The notes below the pieces were generated by a model. The model was not told the DNA's origin and ran no database searches. It saw only the letters and a list, made by a program, of their open reading frames with translations. DNA of 64,000 nt from Variovorax paradoxus (GTDB lineage Bacteria > Pseudomonadota > Gammaproteobacteria > Burkholderiales > Burkholderiaceae_C): the NCBI RefSeq assembly GCF_009498455.1, contig NZ_CP045644.1, positions 6,203,001 through 6,267,000 of the forward strand, given 5' to 3'. The first letter of the stretch is position 1. The number at the start of each line of letters is the position of its first letter. Both the position numbers and the translations under genes were made by a program. Shown here piece after piece: positions 16,507 to 24,758 of the stretch.

Positions 16507-17328
16507 ATGCCAGGCATCGCCCTCAACCGACGTCTCACACTGACCGCCGCCAGCCTCCTGGTCGGCCTCGCGCTCGCCGGTTGCGGCAAGCAGGAACCTG
16601 CCGCGCCCACGGCCGCATCGGCACCGCCGCCCGCTGCCGCGCCGCGCGTGCTGGTCGTGGGCACCGACGCGGCCTACACGCCCTTCGAATCGCAGAACGA
16701 AAAGGGCGAGGTCGTGGGCTTCGACATCGACGTCGTGAAGGCCGTTGCGCAGAAGGCCGGCATCGAGGTGAAGTTCGTCAACACGCCGTGGGAAGGCATC
16801 TTCAACACGCTCGACCTGGGCGACCGCGACCTGCTGGTGTCGGCCATCACGATCACGCCCGAGCGCCGCCAGACGATGGACTTCTCGCAGCCCTACTTCG
16901 AGGCCCGCCAGCTCATCGCCGTGAAGAGCGATTCGACCGTCACGAAGTTCGACGACATCAAGAAGCTCAAGGTCGGCGTGCAGAACGGCACCACCGGCGA
17001 CGAGGTGGTGGGCAAGCTGCTCGGCAAGTCGAGCACCGACATCAAGCGCTTCGAGTCGACGCCGCTGGCGCTCAAGGAACTCGAAGCCGGCGGCGTGCAG
17101 GCCGTGGTGGCCGACAACGGCGTGGTCGCGCACTACCTGGCCAACAACCCGGGCGGCGGCTTCAAGACGGTGAGCGACGCCGGCTTCTCGGCCGAGCAGT
17201 ACGGCATCGCCGTGAAGAAGGGCAACGCCGAGCTGCTCGCGAAGATCGACAAGGGCCTGGCCGACATCAAGGCCGACGGCACCTACGCCAAGATCTACGC
17301 CGCGCACTTCGGCGCCGAACCGAAGTAA
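16507..17328 (+). CDS. Amino-acid ABC transporter substrate-binding lipoprotein (SBP_bac_3)
   Basis: 273 residues. The lipoprotein signal MPGIALNRRLTLTAASLL...LALAGC places the mature Cys near residue 26, so the protein is membrane-anchored in the periplasm. The body is a type II periplasmic binding domain: VLVVGTDAAYTPFESQNEKG, GFDIDVVKAVAQKAGI, SAITITPERRQTMDFSQPYF and LKVGVQNGTTGDEVV are typical of basic or polar amino-acid binders. No permease or ATPase gene accompanies it. It stands between the fused ligase and the second transglutaminase, 46 bp after the former and 16 bp before the latter, so it is probably co-expressed with them; a link to amino-acid or peptide uptake for that pathway is inference. 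Confidence 0.9.
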   Translation: MPGIALNRRLTLTAASLLVGLALAGCGKQEPAAPTAASAPPPAAAPRVLVVGTDAAYTPFESQNEKGEVVGFDIDVVKAVAQKAGIEVKFVNTPWEGIFNTLDLGDRDLLVSAITITPERRQTMDFSQPYFEARQLIAVKSDSTVTKFDDIKKLKVGVQNGTTGDEVVGKLLGKSSTDIKRFESTPLALKELEAGGVQAVVADNGVVAHYLANNPGGGFKTVSDAGFSAEQYGIAVKKGNAELLAKIDKGLADIKADGTYAKIYAAHFGAEPK

Positions 17329-17344
17329 GCAACGGGCCCGCGCG

Positions 17345-18331
17345 ATGCTGCTGCACGTCACCCACGAAACGCGCTACGCGTACGCGCCGGCGGTCGAGAC
17401 GGCGCAGCACCTGGCGCACCTGCGCCCGCTGACCACCGCGTCGCAGGAACTCGTGAGCCACCAGCTCACGATCGACCCCGCACCCGCGCAGCACACCGAA
17501 GTGCCCGACCTGTACGGCAACACGCGCGCCTTCTTCGCGCTCGAGGCCACGCACGACCACCTCATCGTGACGGCCGAGAGCGTCGTGAAAACGTCGGAGC
17601 CCGTGCTCTCGCCCGCCGTGGCGCGCGAGCTGCCCTGGGAGACCGTGCGCGAGCGCTTCCGTTTTCGCAAGGACGCGCCGTTCGACCCCGCCTCGGAGTT
17701 CGTGTTTCCCTCGCCCTATGTGCCGCGCCATGACGACTTCGTGGCCTACGCGCGTGCCAGCTTCGCGCCCGAGCGTCCCACCTTCGATGTGGCGATGGAC
17801 CTCACCGAGCGCATGTACCGCGACTTCGCCTACGACGCCGACAGCACCGAGATCAACACCCCCGCCGTCGAAGCCTTGGCGCAGCGCAAGGGCGTGTGCC
17901 AGGACTTCGCCCACATCCTCATCGCGTGCTTTCGCGCCATGGGCCTGCCCGCGCGCTACGTGAGCGGCTACCTGCTCACGCAGCCGCCGCCGGGCCAGCC
18001 GCGCCTGGTGGGCGCCGATGCCTCGCATGCGTGGGTGTCGGTGTATTTGCCCGGCGAGGGCGAAGGGCCCGAGAGCGTCGGCGACTGGGCCGACTTCGAC
18101 CCCACCAACGGCCGCCAGCCCGGCGAGGACTACGTCACGCTCGCCATCGGGCGCGACTACTCCGACGTCTCGCCGATGCGCGGCGTACTGCACGGCGGCG
18201 CGCGCCACACGCTGCGTGTCGGCGTGACCGTGCAACCCGTGGGGGAAGTGATCGCGTTGCCGCAATCGCCGGCGCAAACGCAGACACAATCACACCTGTC
18301 ACCGTTATCCCCAGATCAGGAGTCTTCATGA
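17345..18331 (+). CDS. Transglutaminase-like cysteine protease family protein (COG1305)
   Basis: 328 residues, cytosolic by sequence (no signal peptide). N-terminal beta domain (about 1-85, MLLHVTHETRYAYA) and transglutaminase core (about 150-260). Catalytic Cys in RKGVCQDFAHI (near 184), His in ASHAWVSVYLPG (near 228) and Asp in WADFDPTNG (near 252) are all present, so it should be an active amidase/peptidase. The C-terminus ends in a Gln-rich tail (QTQTQSH...DQESS) resembling the Ser-Gln tracts of the two ATP-grasp genes. Its stop overlaps the start of the RidA gene (ATGA), indicating translational coupling. Pairing with ATP-grasp and alpha-E genes is the standard context for this family. 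Confidence 0.92.
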   Translation: MLLHVTHETRYAYAPAVETAQHLAHLRPLTTASQELVSHQLTIDPAPAQHTEVPDLYGNTRAFFALEATHDHLIVTAESVVKTSEPVLSPAVARELPWETVRERFRFRKDAPFDPASEFVFPSPYVPRHDDFVAYARASFAPERPTFDVAMDLTERMYRDFAYDADSTEINTPAVEALAQRKGVCQDFAHILIACFRAMGLPARYVSGYLLTQPPPGQPRLVGADASHAWVSVYLPGEGEGPESVGDWADFDPTNGRQPGEDYVTLAIGRDYSDVSPMRGVLHGGARHTLRVGVTVQPVGEVIALPQSPAQTQTQSHLSPLSPDQESS

Positions 18332-18786
18332 GCGTTTACGACAAGCTTTCCAGCCTCGGCATCACCCTGCCCCCGGTCGCCGTGCCCGCGGCCGCCTACC
18401 TGCCCTTCGTGCAGACCGGCAACCTCGTGTTCCTCTCGGGCCACATCGCCAAGAAGGACGGCAAGCCGTGGGTGGGCCAGCTCGGCGCCAACATCACCAC
18501 CGAAGAAGGCAAGCTGGCCGCACGCGCCATCGCCATCGACCTGCTCGGCACGCTGCACGCCGCCGTGGGCGACCTCAACAAGATCAAGCGCATCGTCAAG
18601 CTGATGAGCCTCGTGAACTCGGTCGGCACCTTCACCGAGCAGCACCTCGTGACCAACGGCGCGAGCGAGTTCTTCGCCGAAGTGTTCGGCGCCGAAAAGG
18701 GCGCGCATGCACGCAGCGCCTTCGGCGTGGCACAGGTCCCGATGGGCGCCTGCGTCGAGATCGACCTGATCGCCGAGATCAGCTGA
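18328..18786 (+). CDS. RidA-family protein
   Basis: 152 residues of the RidA/YjgF/YER057c superfamily, which hydrolyse reactive enamine/imine intermediates or bind small metabolites. Visible marks are LVFLSGHIAKKDGKPWVGQLG, the central helix LLGTLHAAVGDLNKIKRIVKLM and the active-site Arg region HARSAFGVAQVPMGACVEIDLIAE. The Arg corresponding to the catalytic Arg105 of E. coli RidA is present. The sequence is of the longer subgroup rather than canonical RidA. The ATG overlaps the transglutaminase stop. Coupling to a peptide-cleaving enzyme suggests clean-up of an amino-acid-derived intermediate, but that is inference. Confidence 0.88.
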   Translation: MSVYDKLSSLGITLPPVAVPAAAYLPFVQTGNLVFLSGHIAKKDGKPWVGQLGANITTEEGKLAARAIAIDLLGTLHAAVGDLNKIKRIVKLMSLVNSVGTFTEQHLVTNGASEFFAEVFGAEKGAHARSAFGVAQVPMGACVEIDLIAEIS

Positions 18787-18809
18787 TCTTTCTCTCGGGC
18801 GGCTCAGCC

Positions 18810-19928
18810 TCAATGAATGAGCCGCCCTCCGTTGCCGATCATCGACAACGTCACCGGATGCGGGCGCACCCCAGGGTCGTCGCCCCCAGACACCGGAATC
18901 CCCTCGATCTCACGCCGCAGCATCAGCTTCATGGCGTCCTGCATCGAGCGGCGTGGTGAAGCGGCCAGCGCCGTGCGCGCGGCCTCCACCGTCACCATCG
19001 CCACCACGTACCCTTCCAGCGAGAAGTAGCTGAACTCGTCGCGGCCCATGTGGCTGCGCATGTCCTGCTGGTAGCGCTGCACCAGCGGCGACGTCGCCAG
19101 GCGCGGGTTCGGCATGACCTGCGAAATCACCGTGCCACGCGCCGCCGGCCCCACGCTCTTCGCGAGCGCTTCGCCGTTGACGATCGAGAGCATGTACGGC
19201 GTCGGCCGCGTGATGCCACTCTCCGCCGCCAGCCCCGACAGCAGCTTCACCCCACACGGCGTCACGCACAGCGCGAACAGCGCATCAGGCTTCGCCGCGC
19301 GCACGGTCGCGGCCACTGCGGCGCCGTCCATCTGCGCCAGCGCCACGCCCTGCTGCCCCACGAGTTCGATGCCCGCGCCGCGCAGCGCGGTCTCGAGTGC
19401 TGCAAACGCATCGCGCCCCAGCCCGTCGTCCTGCCAGACCGCGAACGCGCGCCGCTGCCGCACCGACACCGCCTGCGCAACCAGCTGCCGCACCTCGTCC
19501 GCATAGCTCGCGCGCAGGTGATAGATGAGCGCACGCTGCGCACCGTGCAGCGACGAGGCGCCGGTCATTGCGCCGATCAGCGGCGTGCCCGCCTCGCGCA
19601 TCGTCGGGTAGGCCGCGTCGATGTGCGAGGTGCCGGCCGACAGGCCGAGCGCATCGACCTTGTCCTGCACCACCAGTTGCCGGATGTTCTGCGTGTGGCG
19701 CTCCACCGAGTAGCCGTCGTCCAGCGCGCGCCACACCAGCTTGTGACGCCCGAGCAGGCCGTCGCGCTGCACGCGCGCGAGGTAGGCGTCGATGCCGTCC
19801 TTCACGTTGCGCCCGGCCTCGCCGAGCGGCCCGCTCAGCGGCAGCGACTGCCCCACCACGATCTCGTCGGCACGGCCCGGCAGGCCAAGAAAGAGAAGAC
19901 CCAGAAGCGCAAGCCAGCGGTAGACCAT
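18810..19928 (-). CDS. Branched-chain amino-acid-type ABC substrate-binding protein
   Basis: 372 residues. The signal peptide (MVYRWLALLGLLFLGLPGRA) is followed by a type I periplasmic binding fold: EIVVGQSLPLSGPLGEAGRN, GIDAYLARVQRDGLLGRHKL and FSYFSLEGYVVAMVTVEA are typical Leu/Ile/Val-binding (Peripla_BP_6) words. The start at 19928 is chosen because it begins the signal peptide; the frame is open for 45 more codons upstream. No permease or ATPase genes are near. It is divergent from a histidine kinase/response regulator pair 200 bp away, so it may serve ligand sensing or work with a transporter elsewhere. Confidence 0.87.
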   Translation of the reverse strand: MVYRWLALLGLLFLGLPGRADEIVVGQSLPLSGPLGEAGRNVKDGIDAYLARVQRDGLLGRHKLVWRALDDGYSVERHTQNIRQLVVQDKVDALGLSAGTSHIDAAYPTMREAGTPLIGAMTGASSLHGAQRALIYHLRASYADEVRQLVAQAVSVRQRRAFAVWQDDGLGRDAFAALETALRGAGIELVGQQGVALAQMDGAAVAATVRAAKPDALFALCVTPCGVKLLSGLAAESGITRPTPYMLSIVNGEALAKSVGPAARGTVISQVMPNPRLATSPLVQRYQQDMRSHMGRDEFSYFSLEGYVVAMVTVEAARTALAASPRRSMQDAMKLMLRREIEGIPVSGGDDPGVRPHPVTLSMIGNGGRLIH

Positions 19929-20128
19929 CGTCGTGTCGTCCTTGCCGGCGTCGCCGGCCATGGGGCAGCCTGAAGCAGGCGGGCCCCGATCTTGGCGGCG
20001 CACCGCATGCGGCGGCCATCGGACATTTCCGGCCGACGCTACGGGGAACCGTGCTGCTCGCAAACCCTCGGGCGCGGGGTGCGTGGCGCGGCCCGCGTCC
20101 TATCATGCAGCGCGCCACCGCCCACCCC

Positions 20129-21190
20129 ATGACCGATCCCGCACCCGAGCGCCTGCCGGACATTCCCTTCGACACCATCGTGGAACAGATGGTCGCGGGC
20201 ATCTACGTGATCCAGGACGACCGCTTCGTGTATTGCAATGCGACCTGGGCCGGCATTGCGGGCTACACGGCCGAGGAAGCGACCGGCATGTCGCTCGCGC
20301 AGATCGTGCCGCCCGACTTCCTCGAGGTGGTGCGCTCGCGCATCAGCGCCCGGCTGGCGGGACTGCCGCCCAGCATGCACTTCATCACGCGCGGCCTGCA
20401 CCGCGACGGCCGCGTGCGCTTTGTCGAAGTGCATGGCTCGCGCATCACCTACCGCGGCCGCCCGGCCGTGATGGGCGTGGGCGTCGACGTGACCGACCGC
20501 GTGCGCCACGAGGAAGAACGCCAGCGCTCGCGCGAGCAGCTGCAGGCCCTGGCCGCCTACACCGCCAACAAGCTCGAAGAGCAACGGCTGGCCCTCTCGC
20601 GCGATGTGCACGACGTGCTCGGCGGCATGCTGACCTCGATCAAGATGGACGCCACGCGCATCCAGCGCCGCGCCGACAACCCCGAGGTGCAGGCGCTCAC
20701 GCAGGGCCTGATCGCGCTCACGCAGCAGACCATCGACACGGTCAAGCAGATCTCCGAGGCGCTGCGCCCCAGCGCGCTCGACCACCTCGACCTGTCGGTG
20801 GCGCTCGCAAACGAACTGCAGGCTTTCACGCGTCGCTCGGGCGTGCCGCATTCGCTGGACGCCGACGCACCCGCGCTGCGGCTCGCGCCCAGGCACGCGA
20901 CAGCGGTCTATCGCATCTTCCAGGAGGGCCTGACCAATATCTCGCGCCACTCCAAAGCACAGCACGTCGATGTGCGCTTGCGCGTGGAAGCCGAGCGCCT
21001 GCAACTCGTGCTGCACGACGACGGCCGCGGCTTCGACACCGACGCGCCCGAGGGCAGCGCGCTCGGCCTCTTGAGCATGCGCGAGCGCGCACGCGAGATC
21101 GGCGGCGAGCTGCACATCCGCTCGGCGCCCGGCGCGGGCACGCGGCTCGCGCTGAGCGTGCCGTTGCACCCGGAGAGCGGCGCCGCATGA
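20129..21190 (+). CDS. PAS-domain sensor histidine kinase (HisKA_3 type)
   Basis: 353 residues, soluble: no membrane segment is seen. PAS domain about residues 14-125 (IQDDRFVYCNATWAGIAGYT), short coiled-coil linker with Glu/Arg/Gln repeats (125-155), then a NarQ/DegS-type dimerisation region with phospho-acceptor His161 in SRDVHDVLGGML. The ATPase domain has the N-box (EGLTNISRHSKA) and G-box (DDGRGFD, GLLSMRERA). Start ATG 20129 is used; an in-frame ATG at 20105 adds eight residues. Its stop overlaps the ATG of the response regulator, so the pair is translationally coupled. The cytosolic PAS domain suggests an intracellular or redox signal; the ligand is unknown. Confidence 0.9.
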   Translation: MTDPAPERLPDIPFDTIVEQMVAGIYVIQDDRFVYCNATWAGIAGYTAEEATGMSLAQIVPPDFLEVVRSRISARLAGLPPSMHFITRGLHRDGRVRFVEVHGSRITYRGRPAVMGVGVDVTDRVRHEEERQRSREQLQALAAYTANKLEEQRLALSRDVHDVLGGMLTSIKMDATRIQRRADNPEVQALTQGLIALTQQTIDTVKQISEALRPSALDHLDLSVALANELQAFTRRSGVPHSLDADAPALRLAPRHATAVYRIFQEGLTNISRHSKAQHVDVRLRVEAERLQLVLHDDGRGFDTDAPEGSALGLLSMRERAREIGGELHIRSAPGAGTRLALSVPLHPESGAA

Positions 21191-21819
21191 TCGACATCCT
21201 GATGGTCGACGACCACACGATCTTCCGTTCAGGCCTGCAGCGCCTGCTGCTCGACGAGACCGACCTGCGCACCACGGCCGAGGCCGGCAACGGCGCCGAG
21301 GCGCTCGAGCTCGTGCGCCAGCGCCGCTTCGACGTGGTGCTGCTCGACATCAACATGGAGGGCCGCAACGGCCTGGAAGTGCTGGCCTCGATGCGCGCGG
21401 CGCAGCCCGCGCTGCCGGTGCTCATGCTGTCGATGTACGCCGAGGAACAGTACGCGCTGGTCGCGATCCAGGCCGGCGCGCGCGGCTACATCGCCAAGGA
21501 TGCGGAGCCCGCCGAGCTGGTGCGCGCCATCCGCTGCGTGGCGGCCGGTGGCCAGTACCTGAGTGCGCGCGCCGCCTCGCAGGTCAGCGGCCAGCTCGAA
21601 GGCCGCGACGACCGCCCGGCGCACCAGCGGCTCACGGTGCGCGAGCACCAGATCATGCTCATGATGCTCAAGGGCGTGTCACTCACGGCCATCGGCGACG
21701 AGATGCTCATCAGCGTGAAGACCGTGAGCACGCACCGCAGCAACATCCTCGACAAGCTGGGCGTGGCCAGCACGGCGGAGCTGGTGCTCTATGCCGTGCG
21801 CCACGGGATCATCCAGTAG
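21187..21819 (+). CDS. NarL/FixJ-family response regulator
   Basis: 210 residues. REC domain (1-120) with the acidic pair in MVDDHTIF and phospho-acceptor Asp54 in VVLLDINMEG; conserved Thr/Ser is replaced by MLSMY and the Lys lies in YIAKDAEP. LuxR-type HTH (about 145-205) has LTVREHQIMLMMLKGVSLTAIG and the recognition-helix word SVKTVSTHRSNIL. Partner of the kinase with which it shares an ATGA overlap. Targets are unknown; the divergent binding-protein gene is the nearest candidate. It is convergent with the esterase gene, 16 bp apart. Confidence 0.93.
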   Translation: MIDILMVDDHTIFRSGLQRLLLDETDLRTTAEAGNGAEALELVRQRRFDVVLLDINMEGRNGLEVLASMRAAQPALPVLMLSMYAEEQYALVAIQAGARGYIAKDAEPAELVRAIRCVAAGGQYLSARAASQVSGQLEGRDDRPAHQRLTVREHQIMLMMLKGVSLTAIGDEMLISVKTVSTHRSNILDKLGVASTAELVLYAVRHGIIQ

Positions 21820-21835
21820 ATCGATCGCCAGGAAC

Positions 21836-23590
21836 TCAGCGGGTACCGTTGCGCAGTGGATCGACCGAATCGGGCAGCGCATTGAAGTCGATCTGCTGGA
21901 ACAGGAACTCGCGCTGCTGCGGCGACAGCAGCGAGTAGCGCGGCCAGAAGAACAGGTAGTCGTCGGCCGACATGCGCGGCTGGTTGTCGAAGACCATCCG
22001 CTTGCTGCACAGCAGGCACACGAAGTTGGTCCAGTTGTTCCAGGTCGTCTGGCCGTCGAACATGCGGCTCGGCGCGCCGTAGCGGGCAAAGCTCGCCGTG
22101 TGGCCGATGAACTTGTCCGACAGCGCCTTGCGGCTGCTCGCGTTCGCGCTGCTCCACGCAAAGCGCATGAAGTTCGGCTCGTCGGTCACGAAGTTGCCGA
22201 ACAGCGCCGCCACGTCGATGCCGTGGAACGCGCCGAAGGTGTCCTTCCAGGGCTGCGGCGTGTCGTCCCAGTTGTAGTTGTAGCGGTAGATGTCGCCGTT
22301 CTGCAGGCGCAGCACGCGGATCACGTTGTCGATCACGTTGTCCAGCGCGTAGCTGATCACTTCATGCGTCTGCGTGTAGATCGGCTGGAACTCGGGCTTG
22401 ATCAGCTGGTTGAAGGTGACGCTGCCGGGCGGCGCGTAGTTGCTCAGGTTCCAGAGCTCCTGCGGCGAAGGCTGGCCCATGCCGAACAGGAAGGCGAAGT
22501 ACGAGCCCTCGTCATGCGTGGAGCCGATCATCAGCGGCATCTTGTTGTAGTTGCCCGCAATCAGCCCGGGCAGGCCGCTCGCGCGGATCACGGTGCCGTC
22601 GGTGAAGTGGCCGGGCACCACGGGGCTGGGCGTGAACTTCATGATCTGCGCCGCGCTCGCGCCGCGCAGCAGCGCGGCGATGTCGGACTGGCTCATCGTA
22701 AGGCGCTGCGCCGCGGCCTGCAGCGCGGTGGAAGCGCGACCGCTGTCGACCAGCAGGCTGTCGATCAGCGAGTCGGCCGCCAGCGTGCCCACCACCGGCG
22801 GGTAGGCGTTGGGCACGCCCGACATGCACACCGCACGATGGAACTTGCCATCGGCCAGCGGCGACTGCAGCAGGCCCCAGGTGTTGATGCAGCCGGCCGA
22901 CTGGCCCGCCACCGTCACCAGCCCCGGGTTGCCGCCGAAAGCGCGCGCGTTGGCCTTCACCCAGTCGAGCGCGCGCACGAGGTCGAGCGTGGTGAAGTTG
23001 CCCGAGTCGTCCAGCGCGTTGCCGGTTTTCATCGCCGGGTGGTTCAGCCAGCCCAGCATGCCCATGCGGTACTGCACGGTGACCACCACCATGTTGGCCT
23101 TCTGCGCCAGGTAGGCCCCGTCGTAGGCCGGCTCGCGCGCCGAGCCCTTCGTGTTGCTGCCGCCGTGGATCCAGAAGAACACCGGCAGGTTCTCGGCGCT
23201 GGAGTTCGGGCGCCACACGTTCAGGTACAGGCAGTCTTCCGTGCCCACGGGCTGGCCGAAGGTGGCCGGATCGGGCTCGCCGAAGGGGTTGCCGACCTGC
23301 GCGCACATGCCGGCCAGCGTGGTCGCGGCACGCGCGCCGCTCCACGGTTGCGGCGGCTGCGGGGCGCGCCAGCGCAGGCTGCCGACCGGCGGCTGCGCGA
23401 AGGGAATGCCCAGGAAGGCGTGCGTGTTGTTGGCGGCAACCTTGCCGTAGATCTGGCCGGCGTCGAGCGCGCGCGTGAGGCTCTGGTTGTAGGCGGCCAG
23501 CGCGGGCGCTGCGAGCACGGCGAGCGCCCACAGGACCGTGGTGCGAAACAGCAGGCGAAAGAGGCCTGCGAAAGAACGGGGGCAATGCAT
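21836..23590 (-). CDS. Secreted type B carboxylesterase
   Basis: 584 residues, alpha/beta-hydrolase of the carboxylesterase/para-nitrobenzyl esterase family. A signal peptide is present (MHCPRSFAGLFRLLFRTTVL to the ALAAPALA site). The oxyanion word FFWIHGGSNTKG and nucleophile elbow VTVAGQSAGCIN (normally GESAGG) are clear: the elbow here reads GQSAGC, so Gln replaces the usual Glu before the nucleophile Ser. The early disulfide pattern (MCAQVG...EDCLYLNVW) is retained. The start at 23590 follows a purine-rich ribosome site and fits the signal peptide; a longer in-frame start exists. Natural substrate is unknown. Confidence 0.9.
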   Translation of the reverse strand: MHCPRSFAGLFRLLFRTTVLWALAVLAAPALAAYNQSLTRALDAGQIYGKVAANNTHAFLGIPFAQPPVGSLRWRAPQPPQPWSGARAATTLAGMCAQVGNPFGEPDPATFGQPVGTEDCLYLNVWRPNSSAENLPVFFWIHGGSNTKGSAREPAYDGAYLAQKANMVVVTVQYRMGMLGWLNHPAMKTGNALDDSGNFTTLDLVRALDWVKANARAFGGNPGLVTVAGQSAGCINTWGLLQSPLADGKFHRAVCMSGVPNAYPPVVGTLAADSLIDSLLVDSGRASTALQAAAQRLTMSQSDIAALLRGASAAQIMKFTPSPVVPGHFTDGTVIRASGLPGLIAGNYNKMPLMIGSTHDEGSYFAFLFGMGQPSPQELWNLSNYAPPGSVTFNQLIKPEFQPIYTQTHEVISYALDNVIDNVIRVLRLQNGDIYRYNYNWDDTPQPWKDTFGAFHGIDVAALFGNFVTDEPNFMRFAWSSANASSRKALSDKFIGHTASFARYGAPSRMFDGQTTWNNWTNFVCLLCSKRMVFDNQPRMSADDYLFFWPRYSLLSPQQREFLFQQIDFNALPDSVDPLRNGTR

Positions 23591-23753
23591 GGCGGTTGTC
23601 TCCTGGAGGTGGATGCGACCGGCTCTGACGGCCGGGGTCATGCATCGATTCTCGTGAGCACCCTGCCCTGCGCGCCTCGGTGTCATCGGAGGGCCGCAGC
23701 AAGAATCCGCCGATTGACATCCGGGCCGCGAAGGGCCATGCAAGCGGCTCGGG

Positions 23754-24758
23754 CTACTTGCGCTTCCAGCTCGCCACGGTGATGAACACGCCGGTTTCCT
23801 TCGCGTCGCGCAGGCGCACGCTGTAGCGGCCCGCGCCGTCGGTGCCGTTGAAGACGACCTCGCGGCCCTCCTCGTCCAGCGTCGCGCCCTTCGCGAGTTC
23901 GCGGTAGGTGTCGACCAGCTTGGCGATCGGCTCGTAGCTGCGCAGCGTGACCTCGGCGTCGGGCAGCTGCGCTTCGGGGCGCTGCGAGCGCTCGTAGGCC
24001 GTGCGCATCGGCAGGCCGGCCAGGCCCTTGGGCAGCACGATCTTGCCGGCGCTGGCCGAGCTGTTCACCTCGGCCGTCTGCACGAGCATCGGATGCAGCG
24101 ACGCGGGGAAGCCCGGCGGCAACTGCGCGACGCGCCAGCCCGGCACGTTCGGCTGGCCGGTGATGTATTCGACGCGCGCGATCTTCTGCGCGGCGGCCAC
24201 GTCCGCCGGATCGTCGCTCTCGGCCATGGCCGCGAGGTACGAAGGCAGCCGCTTGCTCCAGGCCACCAGCGGCGCGGCATCGGCCTGGCTGGCACCGGCG
24301 TGCTGGAAGACCGACAGCACGGTTTGCGGCAAGGGGTTGCAGACCTTCGGATCGTCGCTCTTCGCGGCCGCGCGGCAATGGCCGTTGACCAGCCCCATCG
24401 CCTGCACGCGGCCGTCGGCGTCGATCAGCATCGCCGCGCGCTCTTCGCCGTGACCACTGCCACTGACGGACGCGATGACCTGGCGACCGTCGGGCCACAC
24501 GGTGCGCGTGACGTCGAACTTCGAGCGCATGCCTTCAAGCAGCTGCTGCGCGATCAGCGTGTCGGGCTCGGTGTAGCTGCCGCGCGCATAGCCGACAAGG
24601 CCGATCACGGCCGCGCGGATGCGCGTCTGCTCGCTCAGGCGCAGCGCGGGCGGGGGCAGCTCCGTCGTGACGGGCGCGGCAGCGTCTTGTGCCTGGGCGG
24701 TGAGCGCGCAGGCGAGCACCAGCGACGCCAGCGCCGACTGAATCAAGGTCTTCTTCAT
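23754..24758 (-). CDS. Secreted protein of unknown function, tandem paralog A
   Basis: 334 residues with a clear signal peptide (MKKTLIQSALASLVLACALTAQA). I recognise no characterised domain. Conserved blocks shared with the upstream neighbour include GYARGSYTEPDTLIAQQLLEG, GEERAAMLIDADG, a Cys pair (GHCRAA...VCNPL), VLSVFQHAG and PLVAWSKRLP. It differs from its partner mainly in the C-terminal third (RSYEPIAKLVDTYRELAKG, SVRLRDAKETGVFITVASW), which looks like a compact beta domain. Its ATG overlaps the stop of the paralog upstream, so the two form an operon. The Cys pair may form a periplasmic disulfide. Confidence 0.75.
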   Translation of the reverse strand: MKKTLIQSALASLVLACALTAQAQDAAAPVTTELPPPALRLSEQTRIRAAVIGLVGYARGSYTEPDTLIAQQLLEGMRSKFDVTRTVWPDGRQVIASVSGSGHGEERAAMLIDADGRVQAMGLVNGHCRAAAKSDDPKVCNPLPQTVLSVFQHAGASQADAAPLVAWSKRLPSYLAAMAESDDPADVAAAQKIARVEYITGQPNVPGWRVAQLPPGFPASLHPMLVQTAEVNSSASAGKIVLPKGLAGLPMRTAYERSQRPEAQLPDAEVTLRSYEPIAKLVDTYRELAKGATLDEEGREVVFNGTDGAGRYSVRLRDAKETGVFITVASWKRK

